From positions 1 to 13,454 of the forward strand of contig JAHHTR010000052.1 in the NCBI GenBank assembly GCA_020024515.1: a DNA stretch of 13,454 bases. The letters run 5' to 3'. The first letter of the stretch is position 1; each line of letters begins with the position of its first letter. Below, piece after piece: positions 1-6,413 of this stretch. Below the pieces are notes generated by a model that saw only the letters and a list, made by a program, of their open reading frames with translations, was not told the DNA's origin and did not search any database. The stretch is from Angelakisella sp. (GTDB lineage: Bacteria; Bacillota; Clostridia; Oscillospirales; Ruminococcaceae). The translations under genes were made by a program, and so were the position numbers.

Positions 1-2
1 CT

Positions 3-107
3 GTTTTTGTGGTTTTGGTAATTCTCGGTGTGGTCAATGACCCGACAACTGAGGGCATAGGCGACAGCAGACAGGCGCTTACATATAATAAGCCGAAAAG
101 ATTTTAA
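3..107 (+). CDS. Phage holin, C-terminal fragment (phi LC3-like)
   Basis: Open frame that enters from the left edge and stops at TAA 105-107, so only the last 34 codons are present. The visible peptide has a hydrophobic stretch (VFVVLVILGVVND) and then a short soluble tail with PTTEGIGDS and QALTYNKP. That tail matches what I know of the phi LC3-type phage holins, which end in a similar 'NDPTT-G--DS--AL-Y--P' pattern. Holins make lesions in the cytoplasmic membrane that let the endolysin reach the wall. The next gene is an amidase, which is the usual holin-endolysin order, and the stop codon overlaps that gene's AAGGAG ribosome binding site. The start and the membrane segments lie outside the window. 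Identity rests on the tail motif and the context. Confidence 0.8.
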   Translation, partial: VFVVLVILGVVNDPTTEGIGDSRQALTYNKPKRF

Positions 108-111
108 GGAG
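106..111 (+). promoter_or_regulatory. Ribosome binding site of the endolysin
   Basis: AAGGAG lies 9 nt before ATG 121. It overlaps the holin stop codon TAA, which suggests translational coupling of the lysis pair and fixes the amidase start. Confidence 0.85.
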
Positions 112-120
112 ATTTTTAAG

Positions 121-915
121 ATGAGTAATTCACCTTTGGTATCATATACAAATATTTCACCAAACAAAAACAGTCCACGAGTCAATCAAATTGACCGAAT
201 TACACCACACTGTGTAGTAGGGCAATGTTCAGTGGAAACTATCGGAAATATGTTTTCATCTCCTACACGTCAGGTATCTTCAAATTATGGCATTGGTTCT
301 GACGGTAGAATTGGTATGTATGTAGACGAAAAAGACCGATCATGGTGTTCTTCTAGTGCAAATAACGACCACAAAGCAATTACCATTGAATGCGCATCAG
401 ACACAACTGAACCGTATACTATGAATGATAAAGTATATAACAGTCTTATAAATCTGTGTGTTGATATCTGTAAACGCAACGGCAAAAATAAACTTTTGTG
501 GTTTGCCGACAAAGATAAAACTCTTTCATATATTCCGAAAGAAAATGAAATGCTTATAACAGTTCACCGTTGGTTTGCGAACAAAGCTTGCCCAGGTGAC
601 TGGTTATATAACAGATTGGGAGATTTGGCAGCAGAAGTTACTGGCAGACTTAACCCTGAAAGTAATTCAATATATCGTATACAAGTTGGAGCTTATTCTT
701 TAAAAGAAAATGCCGAAAACTTTTTACATGAAGTAAAAGCAGCAGGCTTTACAGATGCTTTTATCAAACAAGAAATAAACAAGACATCTGATATAGATTA
801 TAAGTCTATGTATGAAAAAGAAAAAAACAAAAGGAAAGATGCGGAAAAAGAAAAAAACACAGCTTTTACAAGATATACAAGCTGTGTTAAGGAGATTTGT
901 GTAATATTGTTTTAA
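121..915 (+). CDS. N-acetylmuramoyl-L-alanine amidase (phage endolysin) with SPOR domain
   Basis: A 264-residue endolysin-type amidase that would cut the bond between MurNAc and L-alanine in peptidoglycan. Residues about 10-175 look like an Amidase_2 (zinc amidase) domain. The probable zinc ligands are H30 (in ITPHC), H149 (in TVHRW) and C157 (in KACPGDW), with E90 in AITIE near the active site. Residues about 184-219 (YRIQVGAYS, then ENAENFLHEVKAAGF) resemble a SPOR domain, which binds denuded glycan strands. A lysine/glutamate-rich tail follows. There is no signal peptide, as expected when a holin releases the enzyme. The last codons (from about residue 246) run through a 10-bp inverted repeat and end in an unconvincing hydrophobic tail, CVKEICVILF, so the 3' end may be frameshifted or replaced. 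It forms a lysis cassette with the upstream holin, and the identity is firm. Confidence 0.9.
   Translation: MSNSPLVSYTNISPNKNSPRVNQIDRITPHCVVGQCSVETIGNMFSSPTRQVSSNYGIGSDGRIGMYVDEKDRSWCSSSANNDHKAITIECASDTTEPYTMNDKVYNSLINLCVDICKRNGKNKLLWFADKDKTLSYIPKENEMLITVHRWFANKACPGDWLYNRLGDLAAEVTGRLNPESNSIYRIQVGAYSLKENAENFLHEVKAAGFTDAFIKQEINKTSDIDYKSMYEKEKNKRKDAEKEKNTAFTRYTSCVKEICVILF
856..888 (+). repeat. Inverted repeat inside the 3' end of the endolysin gene
   Basis: AACACAGCTT (856-865) and AAGCTGTGTT (879-888) are perfect inverted copies with a 13-nt loop. They lie within the amidase reading frame. No clean U-run follows, so this is not a standard terminator. An AAGGAG-like sequence (889-894) comes immediately after, but no credible gene starts there. 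Confidence 0.6.
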
Positions 916-1011
916 CAACAAAATTTTTTCTAAAAAATGTACGTTGTAGTGTACGAAATAAAAATATTTTTATAACTATTTATAGCAATTTTTTAGAACT
1001 CATAAAAAAAC

Positions 1012-1054
1012 AAAAAGCTGTAAACAGCGTTGTACACGAAGTTTACAGCTTTTT
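1012..1054. terminator. Bidirectional terminator between prophage lysis genes and tRNA-Thr
   Basis: AAAAAGCTGTAAAC (1012-1025) and GTTTACAGCTTTTT (1041-1054) form a perfect 14-bp stem with a 15-nt loop. It ends in a T-run on the plus strand, and on the minus strand it is followed by TTTTTGTTTTTT. It can end both the converging lysis transcript and the tRNA transcript, whose 3' CCA directly abuts the stem. Confidence 0.85.
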
Positions 1055-1130
1055 TGGAGCTACTAACGAGATTCGAACTCGTGACCTCGTCCTTACCAAG
1101 GACGTGCTCTGCCTCCTGAGCCATAGTAGC
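1055..1130 (-). tRNA. tRNA-Thr (anticodon GGT)
   Basis: On the minus strand the 76 nt fold into a complete cloverleaf. The acceptor stem is GCTACTA/TAGTAGC with discriminator T and an encoded CCA. The D arm is GCTC...GAGC. The anticodon stem is CGTCC/GGACG with loop TTGGTAA, giving anticodon GGT (threonine, ACC/ACU codons). The variable loop is AGGTC and the T arm is ACGAG-TTCGAAT-CTCGT. A good promoter lies just upstream. The 3' end faces the prophage lysis genes, the side on which tRNA-targeting phages integrate. Confidence 0.97.
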
Positions 1131-1142
1131 AACTGCAGTAAT

Positions 1143-1171
1143 ATTATACCACATAAAACATATAAAGTCAA
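1143..1171 (-). promoter_or_regulatory. Sigma-A-type promoter of tRNA-Thr
   Basis: On the minus strand, TTGACT (1171-1166), a 17-nt spacer and TATAAT (1148-1143). The predicted transcription start is near 1136, only about 6 nt before the mature tRNA. This is the best consensus match in the left part of the window. Confidence 0.85.
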
Positions 1172-1200
1172 TGTAAAAAACAAATAACACACTATGTTTT

Positions 1201-1890
1201 TTACCATTGAGCAAATTCTTCACGCAATTTTAAAAGAGCCTTTTTTTCTATTCTGCTTACATAACTTCTGCTTATATCAAGTTTTTGTGCAACTTCCATT
1301 TGTGTGAGTGGAACACTGTCGTTTAAACCATATCTAAGCATTATTATGTTTTTTTCTCTTCCTGTCAATTTTTTATTTATTGCCACATATAAATTTTCTG
1401 TCATTGTTTTATTTATATAATTATCTAAAATATCATCATTTTCCGTAATAGTATCAAGTAATGTCAGACTATTTCCCTCACTATCCGTATCAATAGGATC
1501 ATTTAATAAAATATTACCATTCTCTTTTTTCTTTTTACGAAATGTCATAAGTATTTCATTTTCTATACATCTGCTTGCATATGTAGCAAATTTTGTTCCT
1601 TTTGTATAATCAAATGTTGTCACAGCTTTTATCAGTCCTATTGTGCCTATCGATACCAAATCATCATGATCACTTGCAGTAGAATAATATTTCTTAATAA
1701 TATGTGTTACAAGTCTTAGATTATGTTCTATCAATTTATTTTTTGCATCTACGTCACCTTGACTCATTTTTTTAAAATATTCTTGTTCTTTTTCATACGA
1801 CAGCGGTTTTGGAAAAGTATTTGAATTTAATACATGCAGTGCCAATGAAAAAATGTTTCCCATAGCATTTTTTAAAACTTCAATATACAT
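1201..1890 (-). CDS. sigK: RNA polymerase sporulation sigma factor, sigma-K (pro-sigma-K)
   Basis: A 229-residue sigma-70 family factor. The FPKPLS motif at 26-31 and HNLRLVTHIIKKYY at 56-69 are typical of sigma-K. Region 2 spans about 50-118 (DLVSIGTIGLIKAV, TKFATYASRCIENEI). Region 4 lies at about 172-225, with a helix-turn-helix around TQMEVAQKLDISRSYVSRIE. Sigma-K drives late mother-cell genes for spore coat and maturation. About 20 residues precede the part that aligns with mature sigma-K, including a hydrophobic stretch (IFSLALHVL); this fits the membrane-associated pro-sequence removed by the SpoIVFB protease in Bacillus. ATG 1890 is supported by AGGGGTG at 1905-1899 with an 8-nt gap, whereas the internal M10 has no such site. 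The gene is uninterrupted: no skin-type element splits it. I saw no clear sigma-E promoter in the 120 bp upstream. Confidence 0.93.
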   Translation of the reverse strand: MYIEVLKNAMGNIFSLALHVLNSNTFPKPLSYEKEQEYFKKMSQGDVDAKNKLIEHNLRLVTHIIKKYYSTASDHDDLVSIGTIGLIKAVTTFDYTKGTKFATYASRCIENEILMTFRKKKKENGNILLNDPIDTDSEGNSLTLLDTITENDDILDNYINKTMTENLYVAINKKLTGREKNIIMLRYGLNDSVPLTQMEVAQKLDISRSYVSRIEKKALLKLREEFAQW

Positions 1891-1975
1891 ATACTACACA
1901 CCCCTATAAAAATAAAAGTACATAATACATATATATTAAAATTTTTCTGAAACTAATACATACTACACAAAAAAG

Positions 1976-2005
1976 GAGCAGATAAACAATATGTTTAATC
2001 TGCTC
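1976..2005 (-). terminator. Terminator of the pot operon
   Basis: On the minus strand, GAGCAGAT (2005-1998) pairs with ATCTGCTC (1983-1976). Inside, GTTT and AAAC can extend the stem with one bulged base. The stem is followed by CCTTTTTTG. It lies 8 bp after the potD stop codon and separates the pot operon from sigK. Confidence 0.85.
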
Positions 2006-2013
2006 GCTGAATT

Positions 2014-3246
2014 TTATTGATTTTTCTTTTTGCGAATACTTCTTACAACATTCAGTGTTATACTCAATACAACACAAAATACAAGTAGCATAGGCATTAA
2101 TAACTCATTATAATGTTCATCAGAAGTAAGTACTTCTGTCCACTTTTCGTCCATTAAAGCTGCAAGTTTTGGATCTAGATGATAAAAATACTCACAATTT
2201 GCCAACACTTCTCTATCAGGATAAGCTACGTGATTATTTTTTATTTCATCATCGAGCAAGTCAAATACAGCTGTATTTGCTGTTGAATAACCTATATATT
2301 CAATATTTGCAAGTCCAACAGGCGGTTCAAGCATAAAGTTAATATACATTTCCGCAAGTTCTTTGTTTTTTGCATTTGTTGGTATGCACATAGCATCAGT
2401 GAATATGTTTGAGCCTTCCTTTGGTATAACAAAGTTAAGTTTTGGATTATCACTTATCATTGTAAGTGCATCACCTGCATAGTACGGCGCAATAACTGCC
2501 TCTTCACCTGTCATTTTATCAAATATTTCATCCATAACATAGGCTTGTAAGAGTGGTTTTTGCTCTTTTAAAAGTTCTGTTGCCTTTTCTATTTGTTCTT
2601 CACTTTCGGCATTTATCGGATAGCCCAACATCTTAAAAGCAATCGCATAAGCATCTTTTGAATTACCGAACATCAATATATTATCTCTATATGCTTCACT
2701 CCACATAACAGACCAAGAATCTATTTCTTCATTCTCATCAATCAATTCTGTATTATAGATAAGACCAACCGTACCCCAAGTATATGGAATAGAATACTTG
2801 TTTTCCGAATCGTATGACGGATTTATATAAGCCTTATCGATATATTTAAAGTTCGGTACATTATCAAAATTAATTGGCTGTATAAGTCCCTCGTCTATCA
2901 TTCTTGAAATCATATAGTCAGATGGTATAATAACATCATAACTGCTACCACCTGTTTTTAACTTTGCATAAAGAGACTCATTTGTATCAAAAGTGGAATA
3001 TACCACCTTTATACCTGTCAGCTTTTCAAAAGCTTCATTAATGTTTAGTGTACCGTCAGAACCATCTGAGATATATTCACCCCAGTTATAGACATTCAGT
3101 GTTAAATCTTTCCCTTTATATTTTGTATAATAATCCATATCAAAAGGGTGTGTTGCCATATCATCTGTATATTCAGCCGCATAGGCAGGAATAGTTAAAA
3201 AAGTAAACAATATAATAAAAGTAAGAATTAAACTAAATTTTTTCAT
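2014..3246 (-). CDS. potD: Spermidine/putrescine-binding protein PotD, with C-terminal membrane anchor
   Basis: A 410-residue periplasmic-binding-type receptor that captures polyamines outside the membrane and delivers them to PotBC. Residues 1-24 are a signal sequence ending AYAA. The mature part carries the PotD-type motif YNWGEYI (53-59), SSYDVIIPSDYM (101-112), YSIPYTWGTVGLIYN (151-165) and the YYAGDA loop (255-260). It lacks a lipobox cysteine, although Gram-positive PotD proteins are normally lipoproteins. Instead it ends with a hydrophobic helix at about 382-402 (LLMPMLLVFCVVLSITLNVV) followed by RSIRKKK, which looks like a C-terminal anchor with its tail in the cytoplasm. ATG 3246 overlaps the potC stop (ATGA) and has a strong AAAGGAGG site. 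It is the last gene of potABCD. Confidence 0.93.
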   Translation of the reverse strand: MKKFSLILTFIILFTFLTIPAYAAEYTDDMATHPFDMDYYTKYKGKDLTLNVYNWGEYISDGSDGTLNINEAFEKLTGIKVVYSTFDTNESLYAKLKTGGSSYDVIIPSDYMISRMIDEGLIQPINFDNVPNFKYIDKAYINPSYDSENKYSIPYTWGTVGLIYNTELIDENEEIDSWSVMWSEAYRDNILMFGNSKDAYAIAFKMLGYPINAESEEQIEKATELLKEQKPLLQAYVMDEIFDKMTGEEAVIAPYYAGDALTMISDNPKLNFVIPKEGSNIFTDAMCIPTNAKNKELAEMYINFMLEPPVGLANIEYIGYSTANTAVFDLLDDEIKNNHVAYPDREVLANCEYFYHLDPKLAALMDEKWTEVLTSDEHYNELLMPMLLVFCVVLSITLNVVRSIRKKKNQ

Positions 3247-4076
3247 CGAAAAGATCCTCCTTTAACTTTTTTCATGGAGGCTTTTTCTTTTTCTGCTCCT
3301 ACAAAGTTTACAATAAGCAAAACTACCAATACAACAACAAAGATTATTGTTGAAAGTGCGTTTATCTTTGGACTTATTCTCTTACGAACCATTGAACCGA
3401 TAGTAACAGGAAGTGTTTGAGTAGCACCACTGCTTACAAAGTATGATATTATAAAATCATCTATTGAGTAGGTAAGTGCAAGTAGAAAACCTGTAACTAT
3501 ACCGGGCATAATTTCGGGAACTACTACCTTAAAAAATGCTTGAAAAGGGTTACAACCCAAGTCCATAGCTGCTTCATAAGTATTTTTATCCATTTGACGA
3601 AGTTTCGGCAAAACATTCAGTATTACATAAGGAGTACAAAATGTAACGTGTGCTATAATTAATGTAATTAAACCAAGTTCAACAGGCACATGCATTTGTT
3701 CCTTTGCATACACAAACAAAAGGAGCAGTGATACACCCATAACAATTTCAGGGTTTAATATAGGCATATATGTTATATTCATAACAGTGGAACGCAAAAC
3801 CTTGTTACGATATGCATGAATACCGACAGCGGCTGCTGTTCCAAGGATAGTCGCAAGAACAGATGCGATTAATCCAACTATGAGTGTATTTAAAAGTGAG
3901 TGCATAATAAGTTTATCTTGAAATAGCTCTATATACCATTTAAAAGAAAAACCTGCCCACACTGTACGGGATTTTGAACCATTAAAGCTATATATAATAA
4001 GTACAGCTATCGGCATATATAAAAATGCAAGTATTGTACTTATATATAATTTTTTATACCATTTATTCTGTGTCAT
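3243..4076 (-). CDS. potC: Spermidine/putrescine ABC transporter permease PotC
   Basis: A 277-residue inner-membrane permease (MetI-like fold) of the polyamine importer. There are about six hydrophobic segments, beginning at residues 12-30 and 62-85. The cytoplasmic EAA loop that docks on PotA is clear at 168-193 (EAAMDLGCNPFQAFF, ending VVPEIMPGI). The later motif SIDDFIISYFVSSG (204-217) is typical of PotC. The length is close to E. coli PotC (about 264 aa). The start overlaps the potB stop in an ATGA, and its own stop overlaps the potD start, so translation is coupled on both sides. A purine-rich AAGGAAGG site precedes the start. PotC versus PotB was assigned from gene order and the SIDDF motif. 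Confidence 0.93.
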   Translation of the reverse strand: MTQNKWYKKLYISTILAFLYMPIAVLIIYSFNGSKSRTVWAGFSFKWYIELFQDKLIMHSLLNTLIVGLIASVLATILGTAAAVGIHAYRNKVLRSTVMNITYMPILNPEIVMGVSLLLLFVYAKEQMHVPVELGLITLIIAHVTFCTPYVILNVLPKLRQMDKNTYEAAMDLGCNPFQAFFKVVVPEIMPGIVTGFLLALTYSIDDFIISYFVSSGATQTLPVTIGSMVRKRISPKINALSTIIFVVVLVVLLIVNFVGAEKEKASMKKVKGGSFR

Positions 4077-4891
4077 ACTACCATACCTTCCTTTTCTTCG
4101 GAAGTATCAAACTGGTTAAGCACACTCATAAATAACAGTACAAATACCATAAGAACAAGTGAAATAGCGGAACCTAAGTTTGGATTGTAGGCATTACCCA
4201 AGAATTTAGTATCAATAAGGTCACCTATAAGCATATTTGAGCCACCGCCCAACATACGCGAAATAATAAAAGTACTGATTGCAGGAATAAATACCATTGT
4301 TATTCCTGTTGTTATTCCCGGTAAACTTAGCGGAATAATAACACGTACAAATGTATTAATTGAGTTTGCACCCAAATCTTGTGCCGCCTCTATAACACTG
4401 TTATCGATTTTTGTCATAACAGAATAAAGTGGCATTATCATAAATGGAAGATAGTTATACACCATACCCAAAATAACGGCACCCTGCGTATTTATCATTC
4501 GCAACGGTTTAAATCCCAACAAAGTTATCAAACTGTTTATTACACCATTATTTTCAAGCAAAGTCATCCATGCAAATGTACGCAATAAAAAGTTTATCCA
4601 CATAGGAAGCATTATAAGCATTACAAGTGTACGTCTGTTATATGACAGAGCTCTGCTCATTATAAACGCCATAGGATAACCTAAGATAAGGCATATAACA
4701 GTTGCTATAAAGGCAAGCCAAATAGAACGAACAAAAACAGGTGTATAATCACTTACCTGAGAAATATTCGCTATTGTAAATTGTCCGTCAGTTGTTGTAA
4801 AAGCGAATACAATTACAAGTAACATAGGAATTACAACAAATATAAATGACCATACAATATATGGCAAAGAAAAAAGTGAGGATTTTTTCAT
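4073..4891 (-). CDS. potB: Spermidine/putrescine ABC transporter permease PotB
   Basis: A 272-residue permease that pairs with PotC to form the transmembrane channel. About six hydrophobic segments are visible, the first at residues 10-31. The EAA loop is at 168-192 (EAAQDLGANSINTF, then IIPLSLPGI). The segment MLIMLPMWINFLLRTFAWM (91-109) is characteristic of PotB-type permeases. E. coli PotB is about 285 aa, so the length is normal. The start codon directly abuts the potA stop (TAAATG) and has a GGAGGAAG site inside the end of potA. Its own end overlaps potC by 4 bp. The gene is complete with no sign of damage. Confidence 0.93.
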   Translation of the reverse strand: MKKSSLFSLPYIVWSFIFVVIPMLLVIVFAFTTTDGQFTIANISQVSDYTPVFVRSIWLAFIATVICLILGYPMAFIMSRALSYNRRTLVMLIMLPMWINFLLRTFAWMTLLENNGVINSLITLLGFKPLRMINTQGAVILGMVYNYLPFMIMPLYSVMTKIDNSVIEAAQDLGANSINTFVRVIIPLSLPGITTGITMVFIPAISTFIISRMLGGGSNMLIGDLIDTKFLGNAYNPNLGSAISLVLMVFVLLFMSVLNQFDTSEEKEGMVV

Positions 4892-5941
4892 TTATTCTTC
4901 CTCCATTCTTTTCATAATGTGTATGTCTTCCGGTGTAACCTCCATTCCAATAAGCGAACCAACTTCGACAAATTGAGTAGAGTGTATTATCCAATTATGG
5001 CTCAGTGAATTTACGACAATTTCGTAATGCACACCTTTAAATGTTATTGACTCAACAAGTCCGGATAGTTTTGCTCCTTCCGGTTTCACTATTTTTATAT
5101 CCTCCGGACGAATAACAACCTGCACTTGTTCCATTGGTTTAAAACCTTTATCAACACAGTCAAAGTAGTCATTGCAAAACTCTACCAAATAATCTTTGTG
5201 CATTAGTCCATCTATAATATTGCTTTCACCTATAAAGTCCGCAACAAATGCGTTTACAGGTTCATTATATATATCTTGCGGTGTACCGATTTGCAAAATA
5301 TCGCCATCTTTCATAACAACCACTCTGTCGGACATTGTTAAAGCTTCCTCTTGGTCGTGTGTTACATAGACAAATGTGATACCCAAACTTTGTTGAATAC
5401 GTTTAAGTTCGGTTTGCATTTCTTTACGCAATTTTAAGTCCAAAGCTCCCAGTGGTTCATCAAGCAGTAGTACTTTGGGACGATTGACAATAGCACGAGC
5501 TATTGCAATACGTTGTTGCTGACCACCTGAAAGTTGGTTGATACGACGTTTGTCATAATTTTTCAGGTTTACAAGTTCAAGTGCTTCCAGTACACGTATA
5601 TGACGTTCTTTTTCAGGTAGTTTACTGATTTTTAGACCAAATTCAACATTTTCATATACATTTAGATGAGGAAACAGAGCATATCTCTGAAACACTGTAT
5701 TTACCTGTCTTTTGTATGGCGGCAAGTCATTAATTCTCTTACCGTCAAAAAAAACATCACCCTCGACCGGAGCCTGAAAACCGCCTATTATTCTAAGCGT
5801 TGTTGTCTTACCACAGCCCGATGGTCCTAAAAAAGTGATGAATTCTTTGTCCATGATGTCAAGATTGATATTATTGAGAATTCTCTCGCCATCATAGTCC
5901 ACTGCAATATTTTGCAGTTTTACAATTATTTTGTTTTCCAT
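4892..5941 (-). CDS. potA: Spermidine/putrescine ABC transporter ATPase PotA
   Basis: The ATPase that powers polyamine import through PotBC; 349 residues from the start chosen here. The nucleotide-binding domain has Walker A GPSGCGKTT (39-47), Q-loop VFQRYALFPH (83-92), signature LSGGQQQR (137-144), Walker B VLLLDEPLGALD (157-168) and switch histidine H195 (YVTHD). A TOBE-type regulatory domain follows at about 265-345 (VVIRPEDIKIV). ATG 5941 was chosen because AAAGGGGG sits 9 nt before it. An in-frame ATG at 5950 directly follows that site with no spacer, and a TTG at 5971 falls inside the structured leader. The ribosome binding site is part of the leader's closing helix, so translation is likely RNA-regulated. 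First gene of the operon. Confidence 0.94.
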   Translation of the reverse strand: MENKIIVKLQNIAVDYDGERILNNINLDIMDKEFITFLGPSGCGKTTTLRIIGGFQAPVEGDVFFDGKRINDLPPYKRQVNTVFQRYALFPHLNVYENVEFGLKISKLPEKERHIRVLEALELVNLKNYDKRRINQLSGGQQQRIAIARAIVNRPKVLLLDEPLGALDLKLRKEMQTELKRIQQSLGITFVYVTHDQEEALTMSDRVVVMKDGDILQIGTPQDIYNEPVNAFVADFIGESNIIDGLMHKDYLVEFCNDYFDCVDKGFKPMEQVQVVIRPEDIKIVKPEGAKLSGLVESITFKGVHYEIVVNSLSHNWIIHSTQFVEVGSLIGMEVTPEDIHIMKRMEEE

Positions 5942-5950
5942 ATATTGCAT

Positions 5951-6041
5951 CCCCCTTTGCGGTTTCGACAAGCTGAAAAATACTTGTCTGTGCAGGTTTC
6001 CCTCCTGCCGTAGCAGCTATTGCACCGTTCCCCGCAAAAGG
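5951..6041 (-). promoter_or_regulatory. Structured, GC-rich riboswitch-like leader of potA
   Basis: By hand count about 49 of 91 bases are G or C, in a region that is otherwise strongly AT-rich. Minus-strand CCUUUUGCGG (6041-6032) pairs with CCGCAAAGGG (5962-5953), a 10-bp helix with one G-U. This helix covers most of the potA ribosome binding site AAAGGGGG (5958-5951). Inside it are GACAAG/CUUGUC (5988-5983/5972-5967), GUGCA/UGCAC (6025-6021/5994-5990) and a CUGC-UACG-GCAG hairpin (6016-6005) with a UNCG-class tetraloop. An alternative hairpin, GCAGG/CCUGC (6008-6004/5996-5992), competes for the same strands, which gives a possible switch. I cannot match it to a riboswitch class that I know. 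A polyamine ligand is inferred only from the downstream genes. Confidence 0.65.
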
Positions 6042-6308
6042 TCTTTACATACACAGTGTTTATTATAATCTATACTCTAAGCTATCGGAAATAATAGCCC
6101 CAATACAAAAAGTATCAGTTACAAAGCAAAACCAAAATAAAATTTAACGTGTATGACGAAGTATAAAGAATATACTTCTCAGATGGGCATACTCTGCTAC
6201 TGTTTTTACAATTATAATAACACTTCAAATATTATTATAATCTGCTTGACTTAAAAATAATCAAACAACAGATGCGCTACGCAGTTAAAGATTTCTGTTA
6301 GCCTATAA
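6042..6308 (-). other. Upstream part of the potA leader, non-coding with hairpins
   Basis: No credible gene is present. On the minus strand the likely transcript from the distal promoter contains several inverted repeats. AACAGA/TCTGTT (6299-6294/6272-6267) encloses TGCG/CGCA (6283-6280/6276-6273). GAAGTATA/TATACTTC (6178-6171/6165-6158) is a perfect 8-bp stem with a 5-nt loop. GATAC/GTATT (about 6116-6102) and GCTAT/ATAGC (6098-6094/6085-6081) are shorter. None is followed by a good U-run, so none is a convincing terminator; the 8-bp palindrome could instead be an operator. Confidence 0.45.
6062..6085 (-). promoter_or_regulatory. Possible proximal promoter of potA leader
   Basis: A perfect TATAAT (6067-6062 on the minus strand) has a poor -35 candidate, TTCCGA, about 17 nt upstream. 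It would start RNA near 6055, about 14 nt before the closing helix of the structured leader. The weak -35 makes it uncertain. Confidence 0.35.
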
Positions 6309-6336
6309 AATATATCATATTTATGTAAAATGTCAA
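6309..6336 (-). promoter_or_regulatory. Distal promoter of the pot operon
   Basis: On the minus strand, TTGACA (6336-6331), a 16-nt spacer and TATATT (6314-6309). The -35 is a perfect consensus and the -10 matches 5 of 6. Transcription would start near 6302 and give a leader of about 360 nt before potA. Confidence 0.7.
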
Positions 6337-6413
6337 TATATTTTTATAAAAACATTAACAAAAGTATTATTTTATTAAAATTCGACAAATATACAAAAAA
6401 TAATACAAAAAAA

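Noticed and set aside
897..1187. Plus-strand open frame of 96 codons after the endolysin
   Set aside because: It runs through the terminator and antisense to the whole tRNA gene, and its product resembles nothing. The open frame is accidental.
1175..1202. AAAAAACA/TGTTTTTT inverted repeat at the end of sigK
   Set aside because: The 8-bp stem is almost all A-T, overlaps the stop codon and has no separate U-run. It is too weak to call as a terminator, and read-through from sigK into the tRNA is possible.
4892..5971. A longer PotA starting at TTG 5971
   Set aside because: The TTG lies inside the stem of a leader hairpin with no ribosome binding site. ATG 5941 has AAAGGGGG at good spacing and matches the usual PotA N-terminus.
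5942..6060. Two minus-strand reading frames are open through the potA leader, one cysteine-rich (starting about FCGERCNSCYGRR) and one alanine/glycine-rich
   Set aside because: Neither has an ATG with a ribosome binding site, both run into potA in another frame, and the openness follows from GC-rich content. The base pairing explains the sequence better as RNA.
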